From Chitinivibrionales bacterium (GTDB lineage: Bacteria; Fibrobacterota; Chitinivibrionia; Chitinivibrionales; WJKA01): DNA of 64,000 nucleotides. The translations under genes were made by a program, and so were the position numbers. Below the pieces are notes generated by a model. The model was not told the DNA's origin. It ran no database searches and saw only the letters and a program-made list of their open reading frames with translations. The stretch is from contig WJLW01000123.1 in assembly GCA_014728295.1 (NCBI GenBank), positions 1 through 64,000 on the forward strand, in the 5' to 3' direction. Shown in pieces: positions 22,747-31,688 of this stretch (positions are counted from its first letter, which is position 1; each line of letters begins with the position of its first letter).

Positions 22747-23355
22747 TTACTCCTTATCCATAACTTGTTGCAACCATTCGGGAACGGGGCTTTCCGGTAA
22801 CGGCACCCTCGCCCAGGGAACGCTGGACAGGCTGTTAACCCGTCCATGCGGAGTGGCACGGTGACAGTCCCAGCACTTTCGCTCCAGTCTGAAATCATGA
22901 AATTCATCGCTTCGAGTAAGTACTTTGTGATCTTTCAGCACATTTATATGACATCGGATGCAGTTGTCCTGCACAACTTCTTTGCCGTCTTCTTTTATGA
23001 AGATGACCTGCGGCTCTGCGCGTAAGGTGAAGATCGTTGCATGCCGCAGGCCGTCTTTGGCTTTGAATGCGTATTTATTGAAGACGTTATCATGCGGAAC
23101 GTGACAATCGTTGCAATGAGCTACTTCGCGATGTGAACTGTGATACCAGGTGGCATAGTGCGGCGCCATAATGTGGCAGTTTACGCACGTTCGAGGATTG
23201 TCGGAAAGATAGGAGGGCGCCTTGGAAATATAGACCACAAACGCAGACAGGCCGGTGAATATACCCAGCACGATCAGCACCGGCATTCTCCATTCAGCCG
23301 GGGGAATTGCCCATGAAATAAGATGTGCAAATAAAGATGGTATGTTCTTTTTCAT
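22747..23355 (-). CDS. nrfH: Tetrahaem quinol dehydrogenase NrfH
   Basis: The start is set at the ATG at 23355, just after GGAGG, giving 202 residues; a longer open frame to 23682 lacks homologous features. A single N-terminal helix (about 23-43) anchors the protein in the inner membrane. Four NapC/NirT-type haem motifs follow: CVNCH (57-61), CNDCH (81-85), CIRCH (132-136) and CWDCH (161-165). NrfH oxidises menaquinol and passes electrons to NrfA. The order nrfH-nrfA with a five-base gap matches the classical operon of anaerobic nitrite ammonifiers. Confidence 0.95.
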   Translation of the reverse strand: MKKNIPSLFAHLISWAIPPAEWRMPVLIVLGIFTGLSAFVVYISKAPSYLSDNPRTCVNCHIMAPHYATWYHSSHREVAHCNDCHVPHDNVFNKYAFKAKDGLRHATIFTLRAEPQVIFIKEDGKEVVQDNCIRCHINVLKDHKVLTRSDEFHDFRLERKCWDCHRATPHGRVNSLSSVPWARVPLPESPVPEWLQQVMDKE

Positions 23356-23702
23356 CGTCCTCCAAAAAAATACACAACTAATCATGTAAAATAAATGAGG
23401 TTTTGATAAAAACAAAGAGTAAAAAGTCCGAATTTCAGTCCGCTTTAAAAGTACACATAAGTAGGCAGGGGGTTCCCTGAAGGCTATGAATTTTTTCTTC
23501 CTTTGCAAGACGGCATTTCGTTTATTGCTATCACGTCTCTCATTGTAATCTCTGCAAAACTCGATCGCAATACCGCTCGCTGCAGTTTTGGTAGTGCAAT
23601 TGAATTGAAAGGCTGCTGCTTCCTGCTGCAAAGCGGCATTTATTTGTTTACCGCAGACGGAAACAGGCAACCATTTTAGCATTCACCGCCAGCTTTGCCC
23701 GT
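23356..23702. other. Intergenic region upstream of nrfH
   Basis: No credible gene in 347 bases, although an open frame on the minus strand runs through it into nrfH. It should hold the nrf promoter and the end of the DUF4954 transcript. A half-site TTGAT at 23403-23407 recalls FNR/CRP boxes, but the second half does not match. Confidence 0.5.
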
Positions 23703-25676
23703 TTACCTAAGCTTTGCGACGATGGCGGCATGTCTGCGCTCAATCTCCGCCTGCTCATTTTGCAGATTGTGCAGAAAATCATTGGCTTCCACCGTGCCGC
23801 GTACATTGACGAAATCACCTTCGGATTCTCCGTCGATGCCATAGCCAATCCGTGATGCCGGGCCAAACTCCTTTGCTGCATCGCCGCGGGCCATATGCAA
23901 CAGCTTCACCGATGCTTCCTTCCACCGATCCAGCACTGATTTGAGCACATCACCTGAAAGCTTTTCCGGCGAAAATCCGAGAGCAGCCTCACAATGCTGC
24001 AGCACCCAGTTCCACTCATCATCGTGATAGCAGTTGTAAATTTTCATCAATTTCCGGTGCAGACTGCTATAATCAGTGATTTTTCCGGTGGTGATAGTGT
24101 GTATAAGCCCCGCAACGCGCTCCTTTGCACAAAACATACCGCACATATCAATCCATTCACCCTGATCGGTCAAACCGCTGGATGCGGGCTGCATGACCTT
24201 GGCAGCAGCAAATGTCTCTACTGCTTCACATTTCTCGGCAAGCACATTGCCAAAATATTTCTCTATCGCCAACGTGTAGTAGCGGCTGCAGTTTTTAAGC
24301 AGAATCCTTTTGAAGTAAATCCCGTTGTGCACGATGTACTCCTGCTCCCGATCTGCAGAGCGATACAGCTCCATAAGCTTATCCCTGCCCCGCAGCAGCT
24401 TCTGCCCTATGAATGGGGAAAACAGATTGAAATGAATCAGGTCACGGTTTGCGTCGGTATTCCTTCGATCACGCCGTGGCCATTTTGCAGCATCGCGTAA
24501 GGTTCCCACAGTAAAAAGGTTCATTCCCGGCACGATAACCGACTTGCCCTGTTCTTCACTTATGTAAGAAAAAGGAAATTCACGTGTATCAAAGTTGGCG
24601 TAATGCTTACCGATTATAGCCGTATACGCCCCCACCGCTGCAGGCCAGAGCAGATATGAGAATGAACCGGTCTTGCAGCCACGCTCCAATACTCCCTGAT
24701 GCAGCGGCCCCAGTTTGTACATATGATTGGATTGATTCGTACCGCTGCCTGCATTATAAAAGGAAATGCAGGCGGCAATCAGCAATGTCGAGCGATGATG
24801 TGTCACCGAATAGGGACCGGCAAACAGCGACGCCACCTCTGAATGATATCCTTCCGCATTCGCAAATAGCAACGAATTTTCAGCCGAAAATTGTTTCCCG
24901 ATGCGAGCACCTTCTCCAATCAGGCACCTGGTCACTAGGGAGCCGTCCTTGACATGTGCACCCTTTTGGATAATCGAATGTTCGGCAATTACGCCGTGGG
25001 TAACCAGCGTTGGCGCATCTTCCTTTGATACGACCGTAACATTGTTGAGCAGCGAGACGCCCCGAATGACGGCATGCGGGCCAATGTCCGTGTTGATCAA
25101 TTCCTTGACGTTAAGGATTGCAACATGATCGCCGATTCGCGCCACGTTATTTGAGACGGCATCTGCATATCTTCTGGCGATCGAATCGAGCGCGTCGATC
25201 AGTTCGTCGTTATGGCGATACATGACCGACAGATAAGCTGCTTGAGCGCCGGTCTCGGCGGTAATGCGCAGAGTGCGTCCGCCTCCTTCATTCAGCACAG
25301 CAACTTCCTGCCCGTTGCCAAAGCTGCTCTTCCCGGTGCAGGCAATATACCCGACATTTTCGATGCGGACATTATTGCCGATTTTGAGATTAGAAAGATG
25401 ACCGCTGACATTCGAGATAACGCAGAAATCACCGATCTCGACATTGTGCACATGTGCATTATGCAAATGCGGATGATCTTTGACGCCGTCGGCAAAAGAA
25501 ATTTTGCTGTCGAGATTGCCGATGAAAATCGTACCGCTGAACGTTACCAGGTCAACGTATTCGGCAACAAATCCTTCCGCCACTTTCACCAGGCTCCAAT
25601 CGTCGCATGTGCAGCGATTATTTTCCAGAATGTCAATTTGTTCTCTGGTCAGTGAAGCATACGAAGCGATATCCAT
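23703..25676 (-). CDS. DUF4954 family protein (left-handed beta-helix, hexapeptide repeats)
   Basis: 657 residues without a signal peptide. The first 350 residues contain repeated hexapeptide-like steps (IGDFCVISNVSGHLSNLKIG; IGPHAVIRGVSLL; VKDGSLVTRCLIGEGARIG), the fold of nucleotide-sugar acyl- and pyrophosphorylase-type enzymes. The motif NQSNHMYKLGPLHQG and the helical C-terminal half are characteristic of DUF4954, found mainly in Bacteroidetes and related phyla. Its function is not established; a sugar-nucleotide transferase role is only suggested by the fold. GAGGGG precedes the ATG. It is divergent from the epimerase gene. Confidence 0.8.
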   Translation of the reverse strand: MDIASYASLTREQIDILENNRCTCDDWSLVKVAEGFVAEYVDLVTFSGTIFIGNLDSKISFADGVKDHPHLHNAHVHNVEIGDFCVISNVSGHLSNLKIGNNVRIENVGYIACTGKSSFGNGQEVAVLNEGGGRTLRITAETGAQAAYLSVMYRHNDELIDALDSIARRYADAVSNNVARIGDHVAILNVKELINTDIGPHAVIRGVSLLNNVTVVSKEDAPTLVTHGVIAEHSIIQKGAHVKDGSLVTRCLIGEGARIGKQFSAENSLLFANAEGYHSEVASLFAGPYSVTHHRSTLLIAACISFYNAGSGTNQSNHMYKLGPLHQGVLERGCKTGSFSYLLWPAAVGAYTAIIGKHYANFDTREFPFSYISEEQGKSVIVPGMNLFTVGTLRDAAKWPRRDRRNTDANRDLIHFNLFSPFIGQKLLRGRDKLMELYRSADREQEYIVHNGIYFKRILLKNCSRYYTLAIEKYFGNVLAEKCEAVETFAAAKVMQPASSGLTDQGEWIDMCGMFCAKERVAGLIHTITTGKITDYSSLHRKLMKIYNCYHDDEWNWVLQHCEAALGFSPEKLSGDVLKSVLDRWKEASVKLLHMARGDAAKEFGPASRIGYGIDGESEGDFVNVRGTVEANDFLHNLQNEQAEIERRHAAIVAKLR

Positions 25677-25891
25677 GCACCCCTCGATTCAATTGGTGAA
25701 CAGGCAACGAAAACCAGTTGGAAAAATAGTTTCCGAACTCAAGCAACTGGTGCAATATGCAGCTTTTATTATCGAAATGAATCATTGTTTTTCAATTTGC
25801 AAAAAGATACCGGACGGGATCGTCTGCGCCACCTGATCCAAACTGCAAAAACGGCATTGAAATTTCAACTGCTGAAAACAGGAGGCAGTAC

Positions 25892-26785
25892 ATGAAAATT
25901 CTCATCAGCGGCGCCACCGGTCTTATCGGCGGTTACCTTGTTCCACATTTGCAGAAATGCGAACATGCATTAACCGCACTGACACGTAGCAAAGCAGAAT
26001 TGCCGCACATAAAATGGAATCCTGCAACTGGAGCAATCGATCCGTCACAGTTGGAAGGTTTCGACGCAGTAATCCATCTGGCAGGCGAAAGTATTGCCGG
26101 CGGCCGGTGGACACCGGCAAAGAAAAAACGCATAGTGTCAAGCAGGCATGCCGGTACCCGCTTGCTGTGCGAAACACTTGCCTCGCTTCGCTCGAAGCCG
26201 GACGTGCTCGTGAGCGCATCGGGCATCGGCTATTATGGAGACCGGGGAGATGAGACCTTGACAGAAGCAAGTGCAGTGGGAAATTCGTTTTTATCCAGGG
26301 TCTGCACCCACTGGGAGGAATCCTGTGAATCGGCCCGTAAAGCCGGTATTCGGGTTGTCAATTTGCGCCAGGGAGTGATTCTGACAAAAAAAGGCGGTGC
26401 GCTGCAGAAAATGCTGCTTCCCTTTCGAGCAGGTGCAGGCGGCCCGATCGGCGACGGCAAGCAGTATATGAGTTGGATTGACATAGAAGATATTGTGAAG
26501 ATATACGATTTTGCCCTTACGCACAGTAGCCTGGAGGGAGCAGTCAATGCTACAGCTCCTCATCCGGTAACGAACACTGATTTTGTCAAAACGCTCGGCA
26601 AGGCAGTGCACCGGCCGGCGGTAATTCCTCTGCCGGCCTTTATTGTCAGGCTTATATTTGGCGAATTAGGTGAAGAATTGCTGCTGGCAGGCGCCAACGT
26701 GCTGCCCAACAAGCTGAAACGGCAGGGCTATCACTTCGCATACGATAAGCTGGCCCCGTCGCTGCAACATGTACTGGCGCAGTAA
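25892..26785 (+). CDS. TIGR01777 family NAD(P)-dependent epimerase (YfcH/SULA-like)
   Basis: 297 residues of extended short-chain dehydrogenase type. The Rossmann motif GATGLIGGYL is at residues 7-16. HLAGESIAGGRWTPAKK and SASGIGYYGDRGD (catalytic Tyr region) are diagnostic of the TIGR01777/YfcH family, and DUF1731 (about 245-292, ending KRQGYHFAYDKL) closes the protein. The substrate of this family is unknown. The ATG follows ACAGGAGG by about eight bases. It is divergently transcribed from the DUF4954 gene and appears monocistronic. Confidence 0.9.
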   Translation: MKILISGATGLIGGYLVPHLQKCEHALTALTRSKAELPHIKWNPATGAIDPSQLEGFDAVIHLAGESIAGGRWTPAKKKRIVSSRHAGTRLLCETLASLRSKPDVLVSASGIGYYGDRGDETLTEASAVGNSFLSRVCTHWEESCESARKAGIRVVNLRQGVILTKKGGALQKMLLPFRAGAGGPIGDGKQYMSWIDIEDIVKIYDFALTHSSLEGAVNATAPHPVTNTDFVKTLGKAVHRPAVIPLPAFIVRLIFGELGEELLLAGANVLPNKLKRQGYHFAYDKLAPSLQHVLAQ

Positions 26786-27082
26786 GCGCGGCGCCGGGAA
26801 TGAGCGATTCAACGGCAACAATCATAAGACGGGTAATTGCTAAAGAGACCACACAACCTGCGCAAACACCCATTCTGGGCTTGCGCCGAAACTTTCGCTC
26901 GTTGCGGTATTTTTTTTGAGGTATGCGCCGGGAAAAAGATGCCCATACCCGGCAGGTAATACATAAGCGTCGTCCCATTTGAACATAATTTGAGCAAAAC
27001 CAATCAGAAAAGCATTGGCACAAAAGAAGCAGAGAGGGTATGCATCCACTTACTACGATCTGTGCAAAAAAAGGGGACAATT
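26786..27082. other. Intergenic stretch between convergent genes
   Basis: About 300 bases between the convergent epimerase and PorT-like genes. Overlapping short open frames have no recognisable product. A T-run near 26910 may belong to a weak terminator, but no clear stem precedes it. Confidence 0.4.
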
Positions 27083-27820
27083 TCAGTAAAACCAGTTACT
27101 CCACAGCACGAGCGACATCGAGAGTGAAACATACATATGGCGTACGTCGGGTGCAGCCAATGACTGATTGTGGGCATTCACGTGGCTCTTATAGAATGGC
27201 AACAGGCTTGCGCCATATCTTAAATCTAATCCAATTGTCAGGTAATCACCTGGATAATCCAGTCCGGCGCCGGCAAGAAATGCCAGGTCAACCCGCCGGG
27301 GAGATCCTTCGGTAATCGCAGCGGTATGATCGGGATCTTCCGACTGAGATAGCCGGGATGTTGCATATGGATTTATCGAAAAATCTGATTTCAGCAAAAA
27401 ACCCGTTGCAGCACCGGCATATACATTGGGTTGCAGCGTATAATCCGGTGAGCGAAGATGCGCTTTCAAAATCACCGGAACCTCCAGATAATGAAATGAA
27501 AAACTGATTTTAGATTGGTCGGAAGCAGCAAGCACCGATCGCTTCTCACCCCTTAAGAGATATTGCTCCCCAAGACGTTCGTATCCGCATTCGATCTGAA
27601 ACGAAAGATAATCGAAATAGCGCGCATTGAAAGCAACGCCAAATTCGGGATTTAATTGCGCTTTTTCGTCAAAAGACGAATAATAGATGCTGTTTTCATC
27701 CTTGCCCGTAATCCAAGAACATGATGATCCGAGCTTCAACAAAAAATTAAAATCTGCAGCAAAAATTTGCAGTGCGCACATGATCACCGCACCAGTCATA
27801 TACCGTATTCCCCGATTCAT
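27083..27820 (-). CDS. PorT-like outer-membrane beta-barrel protein
   Basis: 245 residues with a signal peptide (MTGAVIMCALQIFA) followed by a PorT/OmpW-like barrel pattern: KLGSSCSWITG at the start, FGVAFNARYFDYLSFQIECGYERLG, YLEVPVILKAH and YAGAATGF, a sequence order typical of the outer-membrane beta-barrel domain family in FCB bacteria. It ends YVSLSMSLVLWSNWFY, aromatic as in barrel termini. GAGG lies about five bases before the ATG. The ligand is unknown and no partner gene is adjacent. Confidence 0.7.
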   Translation of the reverse strand: MNRGIRYMTGAVIMCALQIFAADFNFLLKLGSSCSWITGKDENSIYYSSFDEKAQLNPEFGVAFNARYFDYLSFQIECGYERLGEQYLLRGEKRSVLAASDQSKISFSFHYLEVPVILKAHLRSPDYTLQPNVYAGAATGFLLKSDFSINPYATSRLSQSEDPDHTAAITEGSPRRVDLAFLAGAGLDYPGDYLTIGLDLRYGASLLPFYKSHVNAHNQSLAAPDVRHMYVSLSMSLVLWSNWFY

Positions 27821-28514
27821 TCAAGCCTCACAATGTATTTTTGTCCTTGCCACCATATAACACAATAAAAGCTCTGACATAGCGCACCAGCTCATTCACC
27901 GGATGTGGCAGAGCTGTGGCATATGCAGGATCCGCATTTGACAGTTTCAATCATGAAAAAGCCCAAAAGCCCATTTCATTTATGAAACCACCCTCTTAAT
28001 CAATCTTCAACGCTGTTTTTCCGCACAAAAAATATAAAGTTTTATAGGGGATGTCAAGACACTTTTGGCGGGTGACCAGTTAGTTCAAACTGGAGGTCAT
28101 CTACTTCACTCGCATTGCTTAAGTTTTATGTGTGCGAGGTTTGTAAGAGGCCACAAAGTTTCTGCTTGTAGTATCTTCTGGACTACGCTTTCATTAAAGG
28201 AGATTGCTTGTGATACGTCTCGGCTCGAAGCGTTCAAAATTGTTTGTAATCCAACCGGATGACTTGCCGCGCTCAGACAGAAAGGATTTGCTTTATAATT
28301 CATTTTCGTCAGGAAACCTGGTATCGTTAATGTAAATTCATTATTCGTTTGCAGGTTTACCAGCTAATAGTATATTTACGGATAGCCCTGTAACTACCGT
28401 GCAAAAGTGCCGGACTTCCAGCTTGAGAGAAAGTCGCGCCCACAGCCGGCTTGATACGCTTTATATTAAGCAGGAAAAGCTCGTACTGACATTTCAAAGG
28501 GAGAAGAAAGGCCA
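27821..28514. other. 694-base stretch without a recognised gene
   Basis: Only short overlapping frames are present (28065-28262 plus; 28106-28303 minus), neither recognised. A 6-bp hairpin (CCAGTT at 28076-28081, AACTGG at 28088-28093) lies just after TGTCAAGACACTTTTGGCGG, which has the look of an insertion-sequence end. No matching inverted terminal repeat or transposase is visible. The last bases contain the GGGAGAAG-type ribosome binding site of the next gene. Confidence 0.4.
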
Positions 28515-29294
28515 ATGAATGCACTCACCAGACAATATCTACTCACCCCCGCCGCCGGCAAGCGTTTGATTGCTCGATCGCTGCGAACTCATCCCGCCCT
28601 TAAGAATGCGCTCACATCCGGTACGATAGCCATAATCGCCGGCACCACCAATGGATACGTTGCCGAAGAAGTGCTATCAAGCATAAATCAGGCAGACGGA
28701 TTTACACGCAACTGCTTTTTTCGGGGCGTTACTCTTCCCCCGTCACACCGGCTTTCCGCAACCGGCAGGCTCCCCGACGAAAGCAGTTTTCCCGGCGATG
28801 TCATCATACGGAAAGGCCAATGGCAGTGCGGCAAGACGATTTTTGACGTTGTTGACGACCTCAACGAGGGCGATGTCATTGTAAAGGGTGCAAATGCCGT
28901 CAATATCGGTCAGCAAAAGGCGGGTATATACATCGGGCACCCTAAAGCCGGCACCATTGGAGCAGCGTTGCAGGCGGTTGTCGGCAGGCGCGTGCGGTTG
29001 ATCATTCCGGTCGGATTGGAAAAACGGGTAACGGAAGACATCGATTATCTGTCTAATCTTCTTAACACTCCCGGTACACAGGGCCCCCGCCTTTTACCAG
29101 TCAACGGTGAGATTATCACCGAGCTGTATGCCCTCGAGTCACAGACCGGCGCGCAAACCGAACTCGTTGCAGCCGGCGGCATAGCAGGAGCCGAAGGTGC
29201 CGTATGGCTTGCCGTAACCGGCAGTGATGAGCAGTTACAGGTAGCCGGTGCGCTTATTGCCTCGGTGAGCGATGAAGCGCCGTTTACGCTTTGA
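28515..29294 (+). CDS. Conserved hypothetical protein, family not recognised
   Basis: 259 residues, no signal peptide. The sequence is well formed, with Gly-rich loops ([60 protein letters not shown]), suggesting a cytosolic alpha/beta enzyme or nucleotide-binding protein. The [12 protein letters not shown] and IPVGLEKR segments look like conserved blocks, but I cannot place them in a named family. AAAGGGAG lies upstream of the ATG. The following beta-helix gene begins 69 bases later with its own signal peptide and need not be in the same operon. Confidence 0.7.
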   Translation: MNALTRQYLLTPAAGKRLIARSLRTHPALKNALTSGTIAIIAGTTNGYVAEEVLSSINQADGFTRNCFFRGVTLPPSHRLSATGRLPDESSFPGDVIIRKGQWQCGKTIFDVVDDLNEGDVIVKGANAVNIGQQKAGIYIGHPKAGTIGAALQAVVGRRVRLIIPVGLEKRVTEDIDYLSNLLNTPGTQGPRLLPVNGEIITELYALESQTGAQTELVAAGGIAGAEGAVWLAVTGSDEQLQVAGALIASVSDEAPFTL

Positions 29295-29363
29295 CAATCC
29301 GGTATTGAGCAGGCAGCATGTTGACCAAAAAGCTGCCTTGAACATTTTCACTACGGAAGCATT

Positions 29364-31379
29364 ATGACAGCAAAGCGCCGGGCACTATTTCTGATTCTCC
29401 CCGTGTGCCTGAAGGCAGCAACCTACTTTGTCAGCCCAACCGGCTTAGATTCCTCGATTGGAACGATGAAGCAACCATTTCGTACGATCCAACACGCCGC
29501 TTCCCGCCTACAAGCGGGTGATAGCTGCATAATCCGGGCAGGCACGTTCCGTGAAACCATTCGTCCGGCAAACTCCGGCACAGCATCCGCACCGATAGTG
29601 TTTAGCTCATTTCCTTTCGAGACGGCCGTTGTCACGGGGTGTGACACCGTTGACCAATGGACACCACATGATGGCGCAATCTACAAAGCGCCGGTTGACT
29701 GGGCGGTCAAGGATGTATTTGTCAGCGGCGACTACATGCTCTGGGCCCGTCATCCGAATATGCCGTGGAGCGCCGACAGCGGATTCAATTTCATGGATCA
29801 ACCGGTTGGTACCGATAATCAGCCCGACAGCATTAACTGGAACGGTGTCACCCGCTGGGAATGGCGCCGCGCCGACAAGTGGGTGCGCAAATCGGTACAT
29901 GCCAATAGCTGGGATTATTTTGACGGTGCCTTCTACGGCATCCGGGGGCTGCTTGACACGGCTCGAGAGTGGTGCCGCCAAAACGACACGCTTTACCTGC
30001 AACCGCCTCCCGGCGTCGATCCCAACAACGCGCTTGTCGAGGCAAAACGCAGGAGATTTGCATTTGATCTGCGGGATCGTTCACATATCATCGTGCACGG
30101 CATCACCATAAAAGCCGCCAGCCTGACGCTCGACGGTGCATCATCCTGTCTGATTGACAAGTGTCATATCACTTATGTCAAATCATTTTTTCATGTCACT
30201 GACGGTTTCTGCCGTGACCGGGGAAATTCGGCAACAGTATGCGGAGGCGGGATTCTGATCGGCGGATCCGACAATATCATCCGCAACAGCTATGTGGCTC
30301 ACAGTTGGGGCGACGGCGTTACGGTGTACGGGAGCGGCAACACCGTTTACAATTGCGTCATTCACGACGTTGACTGGCTGGGCATCGACTGCGCGCCGGT
30401 GGCCCTCAGCGGACGACGCCAAACGGTTCGGCGCAATACACTGTTTTACTCGGGCAGGGCAAACGTGCTTTTTCGCAAAACTTACAAATCGATAATTGAT
30501 TCCAACCATATGCACTCTTCCGGCTACCTCACCAGCGACATGGGTGCAATGTACACCTGCTGCACCCGACTGGACAGCACAATCATTGCCTGCAACTGGA
30601 TTCACTCAAGCAAAGGGTACGGAATTTACTTTGACAATAGTTCTCTCAATGCCGAAATCCACCATAATGTTTTCTGGCAATGCGGCAGGCCGGTCCATCT
30701 TAACTGCGGAAGCTACAACGGTTTTGTCAACATGTACCACAACACCGCCTGGGACAACGGCAGAGGCTTTCGGGTATATGGCGGAGCGCCAAATGCGGAA
30801 ATTCACTCATACAACAACCTGACACAATACAGGGCCGAAGGTACGGGCTATACCAATATTCCATTCAAATACTTCATTCGCTCCCCCGAAATCGATACAT
30901 TTCTGGTCAACGCCGCCGGATTTGATTTCCGCCCCAAAGCGGGAACAATCGTAATTGACAGTGGCAAGTATATTGACGGTTTCGAGCACGCATACACCGG
31001 CAACCGGCCCGATATTGGAGCCTATGAGCTGGGTGGCGAGTACTGGATTCCCGGTCACAATTGGGATAATGGTGAAGGGCCGGTTATTTTTCCGCGTCAA
31101 ACGACGGCCCGAGAGGAATGGCAAACGGCTGATCGCTCTGCCGGCCAATTTAAGGGAATTTCTTATTCCATTTACCATGGGGGCATTATTACCGGCGCAT
31201 CCCAATTACCAACAATTCGCTGCACGCTCAGGAATGCATTGGGACAGACGATACTCACCGCGAGCCTGTCAGAGCAAAATCCGGTGATCCCGACAGGCAA
31301 TCTGGGCAATGGTCTTTACTTCCTTGAGCTTTCAGGATTACCTTCATCACCGGTAACGGCTGCGATTCTGATTAAATAG
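29364..31379 (+). CDS. Secreted right-handed beta-helix protein
   Basis: 671 residues with an N-terminal signal (RRALFLILPVCLKAAT), then YFVSPTGLDSSIGT and FRTIQHAASRLQAGDSCII, the start of DUF1565/pectate-lyase-like beta-helix proteins. Parallel beta-helix coils run from about 240 to 520 (SDNIIRNSYVAHSWGDGV; NTVYNCVIHDVDWLGID; IIACNWIHSSKGYGIYFDN). The C-terminal 75 residues (LRNALGQTILTA; NLGNGLYFLEL; ending TAAILIK) resemble the sorting/FlgD-like tails of FCB bacteria. The likely role is extracellular polysaccharide lyase or hydrolase; catalytic residues cannot be assigned. Confidence 0.75.
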   Translation: MTAKRRALFLILPVCLKAATYFVSPTGLDSSIGTMKQPFRTIQHAASRLQAGDSCIIRAGTFRETIRPANSGTASAPIVFSSFPFETAVVTGCDTVDQWTPHDGAIYKAPVDWAVKDVFVSGDYMLWARHPNMPWSADSGFNFMDQPVGTDNQPDSINWNGVTRWEWRRADKWVRKSVHANSWDYFDGAFYGIRGLLDTAREWCRQNDTLYLQPPPGVDPNNALVEAKRRRFAFDLRDRSHIIVHGITIKAASLTLDGASSCLIDKCHITYVKSFFHVTDGFCRDRGNSATVCGGGILIGGSDNIIRNSYVAHSWGDGVTVYGSGNTVYNCVIHDVDWLGIDCAPVALSGRRQTVRRNTLFYSGRANVLFRKTYKSIIDSNHMHSSGYLTSDMGAMYTCCTRLDSTIIACNWIHSSKGYGIYFDNSSLNAEIHHNVFWQCGRPVHLNCGSYNGFVNMYHNTAWDNGRGFRVYGGAPNAEIHSYNNLTQYRAEGTGYTNIPFKYFIRSPEIDTFLVNAAGFDFRPKAGTIVIDSGKYIDGFEHAYTGNRPDIGAYELGGEYWIPGHNWDNGEGPVIFPRQTTAREEWQTADRSAGQFKGISYSIYHGGIITGASQLPTIRCTLRNALGQTILTASLSEQNPVIPTGNLGNGLYFLELSGLPSSPVTAAILIK

Positions 31380-31688
31380 CCCGAAATGATTTACACATGT
31401 TACCCCGCTGGCCGACGGCAAAGCCACTACCCAGCGGATCGAAAGGACAGTACAGCACCGAATATGCTAAAGAGAAAACAGGGCCGTTGCTTTTGGCAGT
31501 TTCGCCAGTATTGACGATATAATCAGCGCGCAGTGCACCCGGTGCGGTCTGCCTTGATGGGCGATATATCGTGAAGGCTGAGTTACCTAATTAAAGATGC
31601 GCAATAAAGGGTATCAGTCACGGGCCATATCCAGTTCAAACCGAATTACCCAACATCTACTGCCGCCATTGGTATACGTCGTCAGCAA
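31380..31688. other. Intergenic region between convergent beta-helix genes
   Basis: 309 bases in which no gene, clear terminator or repeat is seen. Confidence 0.5.

Noticed and set aside
23403-23416. FNR/CRP-like site upstream of nrfH
   Set aside because: Only TTGAT matches; the second half ACAAA does not fit ATCAA, so it is not supported.
23356-23682. N-terminal extension of NrfH to 23682
   Set aside because: The extension has no family similarity, while the ATG at 23355 follows GGAGG and gives a standard NrfH.
28065-28303. Short overlapping frames as genes
   Set aside because: Both are under 66 codons, on opposite strands, with no ribosome binding site or similarity.
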